DNA of 64,000 nucleotides from Spirosoma aerolatum. Its GTDB lineage: Bacteria; Bacteroidota; Bacteroidia; Cytophagales; Spirosomataceae. The translations under genes and the position numbers were made by a program. The stretch covers positions 3,669,001 to 3,733,000 of the forward strand of contig NZ_CP020104.1 of assembly GCF_002056795.1 (NCBI RefSeq), written 5' to 3'. The notes below the pieces were generated by a model that was not told the DNA's origin, searched no databases, and saw only the letters and a program-made list of their open reading frames with translations. Of this stretch, positions 44,623 to 52,570 are shown piece by piece. Each line of letters opens with the position of its first letter. The stretch's first letter is position 1.

Positions 44623-44652
44623 AATCGTTATATTTGTGTGAATATAGCGATT
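44623..44652 (+). promoter_or_regulatory. ModE-type molybdate box over the mod operon promoter
   Basis: AATCGTTATAT-N8-ATATAGCGATT (half sites 44623-44633 and 44642-44652, matching 10 of 11) fits the known ModE pattern CGnTATAT...ATATAnCG. The -7 element TATATTTG (44629-44636, an exact TAnnTTTG) lies inside it, so a bound repressor would block transcription. Confidence 0.75.
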
Positions 44653-44666
44653 GATAAACAAGCCGA

Positions 44667-45173
44667 ATGAATCAGCTACGTTTACGAAACAGCATGGGTA
44701 AGATGCTGGCTGCCGCAGTACTGGTTATTGTATGCCTCAGTAGTCAGGCTCAAACCGTTCTGACAATCTCCGGCGACGTTACGAAGCCGTTAGCCTGGCA
44801 GGCGACTGATTTACAGGCGATGTGGCATACAACCGTAACGGCTAAAGACCACGACGAAAAGGAGCATCAGTATTCGGGAGTACCTGTGTCGGAACTGCTC
44901 AGGCAGGCAGGCGTTACCTTAGGTGGGCAATTACGAGGGAAAAACCTGCGAAAATATGTGATCGTCAAAGCGGCTGATGACTATGAAGTCGTATTTGCTC
45001 TGCCCGAACTCGACCCGGAATTTGTTAGTCGGTCTATTCTATTGGTCGATCGTGTCGATGGGGAGCCCTTAAGTAAGGACGTCGGCCCCTACCGGATCGT
45101 TGTACCAGGCGAGAAAAAAATGGCCCGCTGGGTTCGGCAGGTGAAAAGGCTTGAGGTAAAGGTTGCGAACTGA
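44667..45173 (+). CDS. Stand-alone molybdopterin-binding-fold (sulfite-oxidase-like) secreted protein
   Basis: 168 residues with a signal peptide (AAAVLVIVCLSSQAQ). The mature part (LTISGDVTKPLAWQATDLQAM, in parts ISGDVTKPLAW; YSGVPVSELLRQAGV; ADDYEVVFALPELDP; GPYRIVVPGEKKMARWVRQVKRLEV) is the small form of the oxidoreductase molybdopterin-binding domain. It lacks an evident cofactor-ligating Cys. It is the first gene of the molybdate operon, five bases before modA, under the ModE-type box. A role in molybdate or cofactor handling is inferred from context. Confidence 0.8.
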   Translation: MNQLRLRNSMGKMLAAAVLVIVCLSSQAQTVLTISGDVTKPLAWQATDLQAMWHTTVTAKDHDEKEHQYSGVPVSELLRQAGVTLGGQLRGKNLRKYVIVKAADDYEVVFALPELDPEFVSRSILLVDRVDGEPLSKDVGPYRIVVPGEKKMARWVRQVKRLEVKVAN

Positions 45174-45178
45174 CTTAA

Positions 45179-45919
45179 ATGAAAAAACTCGTATTGTTTC
45201 TTTTGCTGTGCCCACTTTTTCTTCGGGCTCAGCCACTTCGGGTAGCCGTGGCAGCTAATGCTCAGTTTGTCATGGAAGAACTGAAGACCGCTTTTCAGAA
45301 AAAAACGGGCGTTACGGTCGAAACGATTGTTAGCTCATCAGGTAAACTAACCACCCAGATTCAGCAGGGGGCGCCGTACGATGTGTTTCTATCAGCCGAT
45401 ATGACATATCCCCAAACGCTCCACAAAGCAGGCTTGACCACAGCGGCTCCGGTTGTGTATGCGTATGGCTCACTAGTGCTCTGGACTATGGGCGAACTAC
45501 CGGTGTCCGCCAACCTGAACGTATTATCTGATCCTTCAGTGCGCCATATAGCCATCGCGAATCCGGCTACAGCGCCCTACGGCGAAGCCGCTATTGGCTT
45601 TCTGAAAGCGAAAAAACTGCTGGTTGCCGTACAGGCCAAAATCGTTTATGGGGAGAGCATTTCGCAGGTAAATCAATACATCCTGTCGGGAGCGGCTGAA
45701 GTTGGGTTTACGGCTAAATCGGTCGTGCTTGATCCAACCCTTGCCAAACGGGGCCACTGGGTCGATTTGCCACAAACGGGGTATGCGCCTATCGCTCAGG
45801 GGGTAGTGGTTCTGAAACGAACATCACAGCCAAAAGCCGCCGAGCAGTTTCTGGTATTTTTGCGTAGCCCGGATGCCCGACGTATTTTGCAGAAATTTGG
45901 TTATCAATTAAAGCCGTAA
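45179..45919 (+). CDS. modA: Molybdate ABC transporter substrate-binding protein
   Basis: 246 residues with a signal peptide (MKKLVLFLLLCPLFLRAQ). Family blocks: RVAVAANAQFVMEELKTAFQ, GVTVETIVSSSGKLTTQIQQGAPYD (in parts SSGKLTTQIQQGAPYDVFLSA) and ANPATAPYGEAAIGFL. ModA captures molybdate or tungstate in the periplasm, with the oxyanion held by backbone and Ser residues such as those in SSSGK. modB follows after 43 bases. Confidence 0.94.
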   Translation: MKKLVLFLLLCPLFLRAQPLRVAVAANAQFVMEELKTAFQKKTGVTVETIVSSSGKLTTQIQQGAPYDVFLSADMTYPQTLHKAGLTTAAPVVYAYGSLVLWTMGELPVSANLNVLSDPSVRHIAIANPATAPYGEAAIGFLKAKKLLVAVQAKIVYGESISQVNQYILSGAAEVGFTAKSVVLDPTLAKRGHWVDLPQTGYAPIAQGVVVLKRTSQPKAAEQFLVFLRSPDARRILQKFGYQLKP

Positions 45920-45962
45920 CGAACAGTCTCTTTTTGATTACGGCATTTTCTTCTGTTCTCCT

Positions 45963-46628
45963 ATGCCCATCGATTGGGAACCTATATGGCTGACGTTACG
46001 CCTTGCCAGCATCACGACCCTATTGCTGTTGCTGATTGGTGTGCCGCTGGCCAGTTGGCTGGCTTTGAGCCAGTTCCGGCTTAAGCCAGTGGTAGAATCC
46101 ATCATCAGCCTACCACTGGTATTGCCACCGTCTGTCGTTGGTTTTTATTTATTGCTGGCCTTTAGCCCGACGAGTGGGTTCGGGGCCTGGTTACTGCATC
46201 ACCTGAACCTACAACTTGTTTTTTCGTTCGAAGGCCTGGTCGTAGCCTCGCTGCTTTATAGTTTGCCGTTTATGGTGCACCCAATTCAGGCTGGACTCGA
46301 AAATCTGCCTGTATCCTGGCGCGAAGCGGCCTACACACTGGGTCAGTCACCGAGCCGGACGTTGTGGCGAGTGCTATTGCCTAATTGTAAACCCGCCTTA
46401 CTGACAGGAATCGTTCTGACCTTTGCTCATACAATAGGGGAGTTTGGGCTTGTCCTGATGATTGGCGGCAACCTACCGGGTCAAACGCGCGTTGCGTCGA
46501 TAGCCATTTATGATGAGGTCGAGTTACTGCATTTCCAAACGGCCCACGCGTATGCTGCGCTGTTGTTAGCGCTATCGTTTGCTATTTTATTACTGGTCTA
46601 TTTCGTAAATAAACGGGTAACTGTATGA
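45963..46628 (+). CDS. modB: Molybdate ABC transporter permease
   Basis: 221 residues with five to six membrane segments. The permease loop that contacts the ATPase is LPVSWREAAYTLGQSPSRTLWRVLLP, containing the EAA...G motif (EAAYTLG). GEFGLVLMIGGNLPGQTRV is a strong ModB family mark. The stop overlaps the modC start (ATGA, 46625-46628). Confidence 0.94.
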   Translation: MPIDWEPIWLTLRLASITTLLLLLIGVPLASWLALSQFRLKPVVESIISLPLVLPPSVVGFYLLLAFSPTSGFGAWLLHHLNLQLVFSFEGLVVASLLYSLPFMVHPIQAGLENLPVSWREAAYTLGQSPSRTLWRVLLPNCKPALLTGIVLTFAHTIGEFGLVLMIGGNLPGQTRVASIAIYDEVELLHFQTAHAYAALLLALSFAILLLVYFVNKRVTV

Positions 46629-47443
46629 TCGAAATCGACCTAACGATGCCGCGTTTGTTTACCGAAGGGCCTGGTGAGTTAAAAGTACGAATTGCCTTAG
46701 AATCAGGTAGTCTAACAGTGTTAACCGGGCCTTCGGGCGCTGGCAAGACTACCTTACTTCGACTGCTTGCTGGTTTGGAAATTCCTCATAACGGACGGAT
46801 TGCTGTTGATGGTCGAGTTTGGCTGGATACGCAGCAACGAGTTAACCTTCCTCCACAAAAACGGTCCATTGGCTATGTGTTTCAAGACACGGCTCTTTTC
46901 CCAAACATGACCGTACAGGAAGCCATTCTGTTTGCAGCCCCGAATGGAGATCAGGACTTTGTGAATCAATTGATCGATATAACCGGGCTCCGTGCGTTTA
47001 TGAATCAGAAGCCAGCTCTGTTGTCGGGCGGGCAACGGCAGCGGGTGGCACTAGCTCGTGCCCTGGTTCGGCGACCACATGTACTTTTGCTCGATGAACC
47101 CTTTGCCGCTCTCGATTCACAGTCCAGTCAGACGCTCCGGCAGGTCCTGTTAGAACTTCATAAGCTTTGGAAAACTACAACGCTACTAGTTAGTCATCAT
47201 ACGCAGGATACACGGGTATTGGCCAATCGACTCATTCAGATCGTACAGGGTCAGGTAGAGCGGGATGAGCAATGCCTCAATGATGAATTACCGCCTATTG
47301 TGGAACCTATAACGCACATCTTATATCAGGAGGAGCACAGGCAATGGATTATTCAGACGGCCACCTCCCAACTTCGATCAACTAATCCAGCCTGGGGGCA
47401 ACGGCGGGCTGGGGATCTTATACTGGTTAATCGCTCCATCTAG
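46625..47443 (+). CDS. modC: Molybdate ABC transporter ATPase (short form)
   Basis: 272 residues. Walker A GPSGAGKTTLL, signature LSGGQRQRVALARAL, Walker B VLLLDEPFAALD and the switch His in LLVSHHTQD. E. coli ModC is about 350 residues with a C-terminal molybdate-binding TOBE domain; here only about 60 residues follow the ATPase domain, so that domain is absent or reduced. It powers the ModB channel. Confidence 0.93.
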   Translation: MIEIDLTMPRLFTEGPGELKVRIALESGSLTVLTGPSGAGKTTLLRLLAGLEIPHNGRIAVDGRVWLDTQQRVNLPPQKRSIGYVFQDTALFPNMTVQEAILFAAPNGDQDFVNQLIDITGLRAFMNQKPALLSGGQRQRVALARALVRRPHVLLLDEPFAALDSQSSQTLRQVLLELHKLWKTTTLLVSHHTQDTRVLANRLIQIVQGQVERDEQCLNDELPPIVEPITHILYQEEHRQWIIQTATSQLRSTNPAWGQRRAGDLILVNRSI

Positions 47444-47589
47444 ATCAATACCGGCAGGAAGTCGGGAAGTCTGTTTTTAAGAATAAATTCTTGTATTAAC
47501 CTTCTGATAGTTAGCGTGTTGCCGATTCTTTGGTAGTGAACTTAGCAACTTCTGAAAGCGTTTAATGTATATACCCTCAACGTATCTTC

Positions 47590-48642
47590 ATGCCCGATTT
47601 CAAACCGTCGCTAATCTTATATACTGCCGATGCCCTTAACAGTCGGGGCGAAGCTGTGCTGGCAAAATTTCCCGAAGCTGAGGCACTGGAAGTAAAGCAG
47701 CATAATCGGTTACCTGATCTGGGCCTGAATCATTTCAAGGTTAAATCGAATGTACTGGTCTTGGGGCGGCTGAAAACCCAGGACATTAAATGGAGCGGTC
47801 GAAGTGCTGATTACATTGCCCCGAGTTTGGCAAACGGCTGTTTTGGCGGGTGTACCTACTGCTATGTAGATCGTCATAAAACGGTGAATCCGATTACGCT
47901 TTTCACCAATGTTGAGGAAAACATAGCCACGGTCAATGAGCAGATTAGTACGCTGCCCTGGCCTAAAGTGCCTAACCAGACTGATGACCAGTTTTATACC
48001 TACGATATTGGCTGTAATTCGGATATTTCGGTTGACTACGGTTTAACGGATGGCATTCGGCAGGTATTTGATTTTTATCGGACGCACCCTCGCGCCAAGG
48101 CAACGTTTGCGACGAAGTATGTGAATCGGGATATGCTAAATTTCGATCCTGAACGAAAAGTGAGGATACGGTTCAGTTTAATGCCAGCTCACGTGAGTAA
48201 ACTGGTCGATGTACGTACCGATAGTATAGAGAAACGACTGGCGGCTATCAATGATTTTTATGATGCCGGTTATGAAGTACACGTCAATTTTTCGCCGGTT
48301 ATCGTCTATACCGGACCCGATGGCGACCGAAAAGCCTGGCGAAACGATTACCGCGATTTATTCCGTCAGTTAGATGCTGCCCTACGGCCAGAAGTTCGCC
48401 AACAGCTTAAATGCGAGGTGATTTTTCTAACCCATAACCAGTGGCAGCATCAAGCTAATCTGGCTATCAATCCCAAAGCTGAAGAACTGCTGTGGGTGCC
48501 TGAATTACAGGAGAGTAAGGTAAGCCAGTTTGGCGGCTGGAATATTCGATACCAGCATCAGTTAAAGCGTAAAATGATCGAGATTTTTGAGCGGCTCGTT
48601 CAGGAAGAAATCCCTTGGTGCCAGATCCGGTATATATTCTGA
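47590..48642 (+). CDS. Radical SAM protein of the spore-photoproduct-lyase family
   Basis: 350 residues. The [4Fe-4S]/SAM motif is CFGGCTYC (CX3CX2C) near residue 84, embedded in LANGCFGGCTYCYVDRHK. TYDIGCNSDISVD and FATKYVNRDMLN match SplB-type proteins. True SplB repairs spore DNA lesions, but this organism type does not sporulate, so DNA repair or another radical chemistry is possible. A long palindrome covers its stop codon and that of the convergent DoxX gene. Confidence 0.85.
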   Translation: MPDFKPSLILYTADALNSRGEAVLAKFPEAEALEVKQHNRLPDLGLNHFKVKSNVLVLGRLKTQDIKWSGRSADYIAPSLANGCFGGCTYCYVDRHKTVNPITLFTNVEENIATVNEQISTLPWPKVPNQTDDQFYTYDIGCNSDISVDYGLTDGIRQVFDFYRTHPRAKATFATKYVNRDMLNFDPERKVRIRFSLMPAHVSKLVDVRTDSIEKRLAAINDFYDAGYEVHVNFSPVIVYTGPDGDRKAWRNDYRDLFRQLDAALRPEVRQQLKCEVIFLTHNQWQHQANLAINPKAEELLWVPELQESKVSQFGGWNIRYQHQLKRKMIEIFERLVQEEIPWCQIRYIF

Positions 48643-48749
48643 ACCGGGATTTATGTGATTTCACTGACTAACTTTGATTAGGCCTTCTTCGAAGGCTTTT
48701 AGAACAATCAAATTCGGTCAGTAAAATCACATAAATCCCGGTTCAGAAT
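48636..48749. repeat. 114-bp palindrome between convergent genes
   Basis: Arms 48636-48668 and 48717-48749 match at 32 of 33 positions (ATTCTGAACCGGGATTTATG...). The loop adds a weaker stem and a GCCTTC/GAAGGC tip. The left arm contains the TGA of the radical SAM gene; the last base of the right arm is the first base of the TGA complement of the opposite gene. It can act as a bidirectional terminator. Confidence 0.9.
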
Positions 48750-49183
48750 CAGTGAGCATGTTGTTTGACGTACTCGTCCATCGAAAAACGTCCGGAGCCC
48801 AGAACCGTAAATGTCAGTAAAAGGCCCAATACCATAAGCGATAACCACAGCTCCGAATTCAGGGGCGAAAATCCCTGACGGATGTTTACGAAGAAAACGG
48901 CCGCAACTAGAATGGGCAGTTGAAGGATGCACATCAGACGGGTTAAACACCCCAGCATAATCAGGAATCCCCCCATCAGATGCGCAAAGGCAACATAATG
49001 AACGGCCATAACCGGAAAAAGCCCAAAATGAACTCCTCCGACCAATTGGTTCAGATACGCAGTGTCACTAATGAAACTGATTCCCTTCAGAATCAGGATA
49101 ATGCCCAGCATAATCCGTAGGGCGTCGGTCCAGGCGGGGTGATGCGTGTCGCCCCAGTGTTCGATGCGCGTTAGTAGGTTCAT
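48749..49183 (-). CDS. DoxX-family membrane protein
   Basis: 144 residues with four membrane segments in the DoxX layout (ALRIMLGIILILKGISFI, the YVAFAHLMGGFLIMLGCLTR segment, PILVAAVFFVNI and LWLSLMVLGLLLTFTVLGSG). DoxX proteins are small quinone- or redox-associated membrane proteins; the exact role here is unknown. Its stop codon forms the end of the 114-bp palindrome. Confidence 0.82.
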   Translation of the reverse strand: MNLLTRIEHWGDTHHPAWTDALRIMLGIILILKGISFISDTAYLNQLVGGVHFGLFPVMAVHYVAFAHLMGGFLIMLGCLTRLMCILQLPILVAAVFFVNIRQGFSPLNSELWLSLMVLGLLLTFTVLGSGRFSMDEYVKQHAH

Positions 49184-49331
49184 ATCTGTAAGCGGTTAGT
49201 GAATCTCAATCGAATCTACAGATAGAATACCGTTAAAGCAAGTTGATTGACAGTCTATTAATTATATTTTTTGGCGGTTTAATCTAATTTTACTTTGTGG
49301 CTGGAAGTAGATCGTTCGTCATGAATAAATC

Positions 49332-49715
49332 TTAACGTATTTCTTCAAAGGGGCCGATTTGTACTGGTGTGAGGTGGGGCATCTCATTAGGTTCGAACAG
49401 ACGCGAGCGAATCATGAACCGGACACCCAGTGGAATTTCCAATGAAAAACTGGCGCCACGGCCAGGTGTCACATCGATGGTCAGGTGGGTATGCTGCCAG
49501 TATTCGAACTGATCCTGCGACATCCAGAAGTCACACTCATGAATCTGACCTAGCCAAACGTCCGACGAACCGATAATAAAATCACCAACCGGGTAGCACA
49601 TGGGCGAGGAACCATCACAACAGCCACCGCTCTGGTGAAACATAAGTGGGCCGTGTTGGGCTCTTAACTTGTCTATAACTTGGGCCGCAGCCGCTGTACA
49701 GTCTATACGATTCAT
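49332..49715 (-). CDS. DUF779 protein
   Basis: 127 residues, full length for the family. The conserved pattern HGPLMFHQSGGCCDGSSPMC and FWMSQDQFEYWQHTHL is intact, including the CC pair and nearby Cys that could hold a metal. Family members often sit beside aldehyde dehydrogenases; none is present here. Function unknown. Confidence 0.85.
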   Translation of the reverse strand: MNRIDCTAAAAQVIDKLRAQHGPLMFHQSGGCCDGSSPMCYPVGDFIIGSSDVWLGQIHECDFWMSQDQFEYWQHTHLTIDVTPGRGASFSLEIPLGVRFMIRSRLFEPNEMPHLTPVQIGPFEEIR

Positions 49716-49918
49716 GAGGTTGCGCTAAGATTTGCAACAAATTTTGCCGGTATCTTACAAAAATGCCAGTAGTATTCTCTTAAATACATGCATAATCCTA
49801 TCAATACGAAAAACAGGTAGATATGGACCGTCAACTTGATTGATAAATCAAGACGTATCAATGTGTTTTAAGTAAAACATAATCTGCTATAACTATCACA
49901 AAAACCAGTGTTCTATTG

Positions 49919-49926
49919 TACCTTTG
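49919..49926 (+). promoter_or_regulatory. -7 element directly before the DUF2461 gene
   Basis: TACCTTTG is an exact TAnnTTTG match, seven bases before the ATG at 49934. The transcript would have almost no leader. Confidence 0.55.
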
Positions 49927-49933
49927 GGGAGTT

Positions 49934-50644
49934 ATGGCAAAACAATCGGCTTCAAAATCTACGTTTACAACGGCTACACTAGAGTTCATGCGTGAACTCG
50001 TTCAAAACAACAATCGGGACTGGTTTCAGGCAAACCGTAGCCGCTATGATGCGGCTAAAGCAGAGCTGGTGGGCGTTACCGAGCGGGTTCTGGCAGAGCT
50101 GAGTCCATTTGAACCACTGGCTAATACGTCGGCCAAAGATTGTATATTTCGAATCAACCGCGACATCCGCTTTTCAAAGGACAAAGCTCCCTACAAATCG
50201 AATCTGGCGTTTGCCATTGGGCCTGGTGGACGACATTCGGGCCGTATCGATTATTATGTGCATATCCAGCCTGATAACCAGTCGTTTCTAGGGGCGGGCA
50301 TGTGGCAGCCAACCCCGGCCAATCTGGCTAAATTTCGGCAGGAAGTTGATTATAATGCCCAGGAACTAAAAGACATCATCGAAGCCGATGAATTCAAAGC
50401 CTACTTTCCCGAAGCGCACGGCGAAACGCTAAAAGTAATGCCGAAAGGCTACCCGGCCGATCACCCCGAAATCGATCTATTGCGCCGAAAAGAGTTGTTC
50501 TTTATGCATCGCTATACCGATAAAGAAGTGCTGAAACCGAATTTCGTCGATGAAATTGTAAAGGGATGCCGCATCATCAAACCCTACTGCGATCTGCTGA
50601 ATTATCTGTTCTACGACGAGAAAGAAGAGTCAATTACGTTATAA
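49934..50644 (+). CDS. DUF2461 protein
   Basis: 236 residues from the ATG at 49934; a TTG at 49916 lies inside the promoter element and is rejected. Family blocks: LEFMRELVQNNNRDWFQANR, FRINRDIRFSKDKAPYKSNLA (in parts FRINRDIRFSKDK and PYKSNLAF), HIQPDNQSFLGAGMWQP and the C-terminal FMHRYTD. It is a common bacterial single-domain protein of unknown function, also known as the TIGR02453 family. Confidence 0.88.
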   Translation: MAKQSASKSTFTTATLEFMRELVQNNNRDWFQANRSRYDAAKAELVGVTERVLAELSPFEPLANTSAKDCIFRINRDIRFSKDKAPYKSNLAFAIGPGGRHSGRIDYYVHIQPDNQSFLGAGMWQPTPANLAKFRQEVDYNAQELKDIIEADEFKAYFPEAHGETLKVMPKGYPADHPEIDLLRRKELFFMHRYTDKEVLKPNFVDEIVKGCRIIKPYCDLLNYLFYDEKEESITL

Positions 50645-50650
50645 GCCGTT

Positions 50651-50960
50651 TCAGGGTTTCAGGAAAATACCGTTTTTGGGGTAACTGGTAACGTTTTCGG
50701 CATAGTACGTACAGTTTTTCCCACAGGATTCCAGCCAGCCCACGGAACTGGAACCATTCTGGCATTTTGTGAACTAGCGGGGTTGCTGGCGGTCGTAGAA
50801 GCGATAGACCTTACAGCCATCAACATTAAAAAGCAATTCAACTTTACTGTTTGGATTACTTCGCTGTAGATGCATCTGGGCGGGAGCCAGGCAGGAAAAG
50901 AAGTTTGAGCTGATCTGACAACAGCAAATCAGCGAAAGCTTAGCGGTTTAGTTTTCGCAT
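50651..50960 (-). pseudogene. Remnant of a small secreted Cys-containing protein gene
   Basis: The minus-strand frame ending at TGA 50651-50653 reads, upstream to downstream, a signal-like stretch (LSLICCCQISSNFFSCLAPAQ), KVELLFNVDGCKVYRFYDR, then an in-frame TAG (50774-50776), then FTKCQNGSSSVGWLESCGKNCTY (in parts FTKCQNG and WLESCGKNCTYY) and a tail. The best ATG (50958-50960, MRKLNR) is in another frame. So at least one stop and one frameshift separate it from a working gene. The pattern CKVYRF...C...ESCGKNCT looks like a small secreted family, but I cannot name it. Confidence 0.45.
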
Positions 50961-51067
50961 GAATCTAAACGCGGCCGATGAATAGTCAACGAAATATTGA
51001 TTAAGTGTTTATAAAAAAGGCTCACCACTAAACTGGCGAGCCTTTTTTAATTTGTATAGGTTCTACT

Positions 51068-52558
51068 TTACTCAACAGCAATGAGTGATACTGCTTTCGC
51101 TTCGAGTTGAGTGTCACCCATGAGGTATAGGTCGGCATACCGAGCCGCTTCGCGGCCTTCAGAAATAGCCCAAACCACCAAAGATTGACCACGGCGCATA
51201 TCACCAGCCGCAAATACTTTAGGGTTTGTCGTTGTCTGGTAATTCTGCGCTTTTACGTTGCCACGCTCATCGTATTCAAGGCCGAGATCGTCCAGTAAAC
51301 CATTGTGCTGTGGGTGCAGGAAGCCAGCCGCCAACAACGCCAGTTCGCAGGGAATGTCGCGCTCTGAACCCGGCAGTTCCACCATTTGCATCCGACCATT
51401 TTCATTTTTCCAGGTCAGGTCGACAATACGCAGTGCTTTCAGGTTTCCGTTCTCGTCACCGATAAATTCTTTGGTATTGATTGACCAATGCCGGTCGCAG
51501 CCTTCCTCATGTGAGGTACTGGTCCGCAGCATCATTGGCCAGTTTGGCCAGGGCGTGCTTTCGGCCCGCTCTTTCGGAGGCATCGGCATCAGCTCAATTT
51601 GCGTAACGCTTTTGGCGCCGTGACGGTTTGAGGTACCGACACAGTCGGAACCTGTATCGCCACCGCCAATAACCACTACATTTTTATCAGCGGCAAAGAG
51701 GTCACCATTACCATATTTTACACCACGGTGGTCCACTTCGACCGGGCGGCCAGCAACCCGTTTGTTTTGCTGGCTCAGGAATTCCATCGCCGGGTAAATA
51801 CCTTTCAGATCACGTCCTTTGATCGGGAGGTCACGCGGAACGGTTGAGCCACCGGTGAGCATGATCAGGTCAAAGTCGTTCAGAAGGTCTTTGGCTTTCA
51901 GGTCAACGCCTACATCAACACTGGTTTTGAAGGTAACTCCTTCGGCTTCCATAACCGCCAACCGACGGTCGATGGTCCATTTTTCGAGTTTGAAATCCGG
52001 GATGCCGTATCGTAACAGCCCGCCAATCTGATCAGCGCGTTCAAAAACAGTTACTGTATGACCCGCTTTATTCAACTGAGCGGCAGCTGCCAAACCGGCA
52101 GGACCAGAGCCAACAACGGCAACCCGTTTGCCCGTCCGTTCTTTGGGTACTTTGGGAGTGATGTACCCACGCTCAAAAGCAACTTCGGCTATCGACTTTT
52201 CAATGAACTCGATAGCAACGGGCGGTTTGTTAATGCCTAATACACAAGACGCTTCGCATGGAGCAGGGCAGATACGGCCTGTAAACTCCGGGAAATTGTT
52301 GGTTGAGCTTAAAATTTCGTAGGCGTAGGCCCAGTTCTGCTCGTAAACTGCGTCGTTGAATTCGGGAATGATGTTACCCAGCGGACAGCCGCTATGGCAA
52401 AAGGGCGTGCCACAATCCATACAGCGAGCGGCCTGCCGCTGCGAATCCTGTTCGGAATGAGGAACTTCAATTTCCTTGTAATCGTGAATGCGATCCTGTG
52501 CAGCGCGCTTTTTGGGTAATTCACGCGCAAACTCTAAAAATCCGGTAGGTTTTCCCAT
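51068..52558 (-). CDS. gltD: Glutamate synthase (NADPH) small subunit
   Basis: 496 residues. N-terminal Cys clusters for [4Fe-4S] centres (CMDCGTPFCHSGCP and CPAPCEASC), then the FAD site VAVVGSGPAGLAAAAQLNKAGH and NADPH site VVVIGGGDTGSDCVGT. GltD passes electrons from NADPH to GltB for making glutamate from glutamine and 2-oxoglutarate. It lies 12 bases after gltB on the same strand, so they form one operon. Confidence 0.96.
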   Translation of the reverse strand: MGKPTGFLEFARELPKKRAAQDRIHDYKEIEVPHSEQDSQRQAARCMDCGTPFCHSGCPLGNIIPEFNDAVYEQNWAYAYEILSSTNNFPEFTGRICPAPCEASCVLGINKPPVAIEFIEKSIAEVAFERGYITPKVPKERTGKRVAVVGSGPAGLAAAAQLNKAGHTVTVFERADQIGGLLRYGIPDFKLEKWTIDRRLAVMEAEGVTFKTSVDVGVDLKAKDLLNDFDLIMLTGGSTVPRDLPIKGRDLKGIYPAMEFLSQQNKRVAGRPVEVDHRGVKYGNGDLFAADKNVVVIGGGDTGSDCVGTSNRHGAKSVTQIELMPMPPKERAESTPWPNWPMMLRTSTSHEEGCDRHWSINTKEFIGDENGNLKALRIVDLTWKNENGRMQMVELPGSERDIPCELALLAAGFLHPQHNGLLDDLGLEYDERGNVKAQNYQTTTNPKVFAAGDMRRGQSLVVWAISEGREAARYADLYLMGDTQLEAKAVSLIAVE

Positions 52559-52570
52559 TTTACTTCGTTC

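Noticed and set aside
49264-49331. Plus-strand promoter-like TTTTTTG...TTACTTTG with a short ATG frame (49321)
   Set aside because: The frame has only four codons and no gene follows on that strand; an unannotated small RNA is possible but unsupported.
11648-50776. Recoding of TAG as an amino acid, since both gene remnants have internal TAG
   Set aside because: Several intact genes end at TAG, and both remnants also lack a usable start, so decay is the simpler reading.
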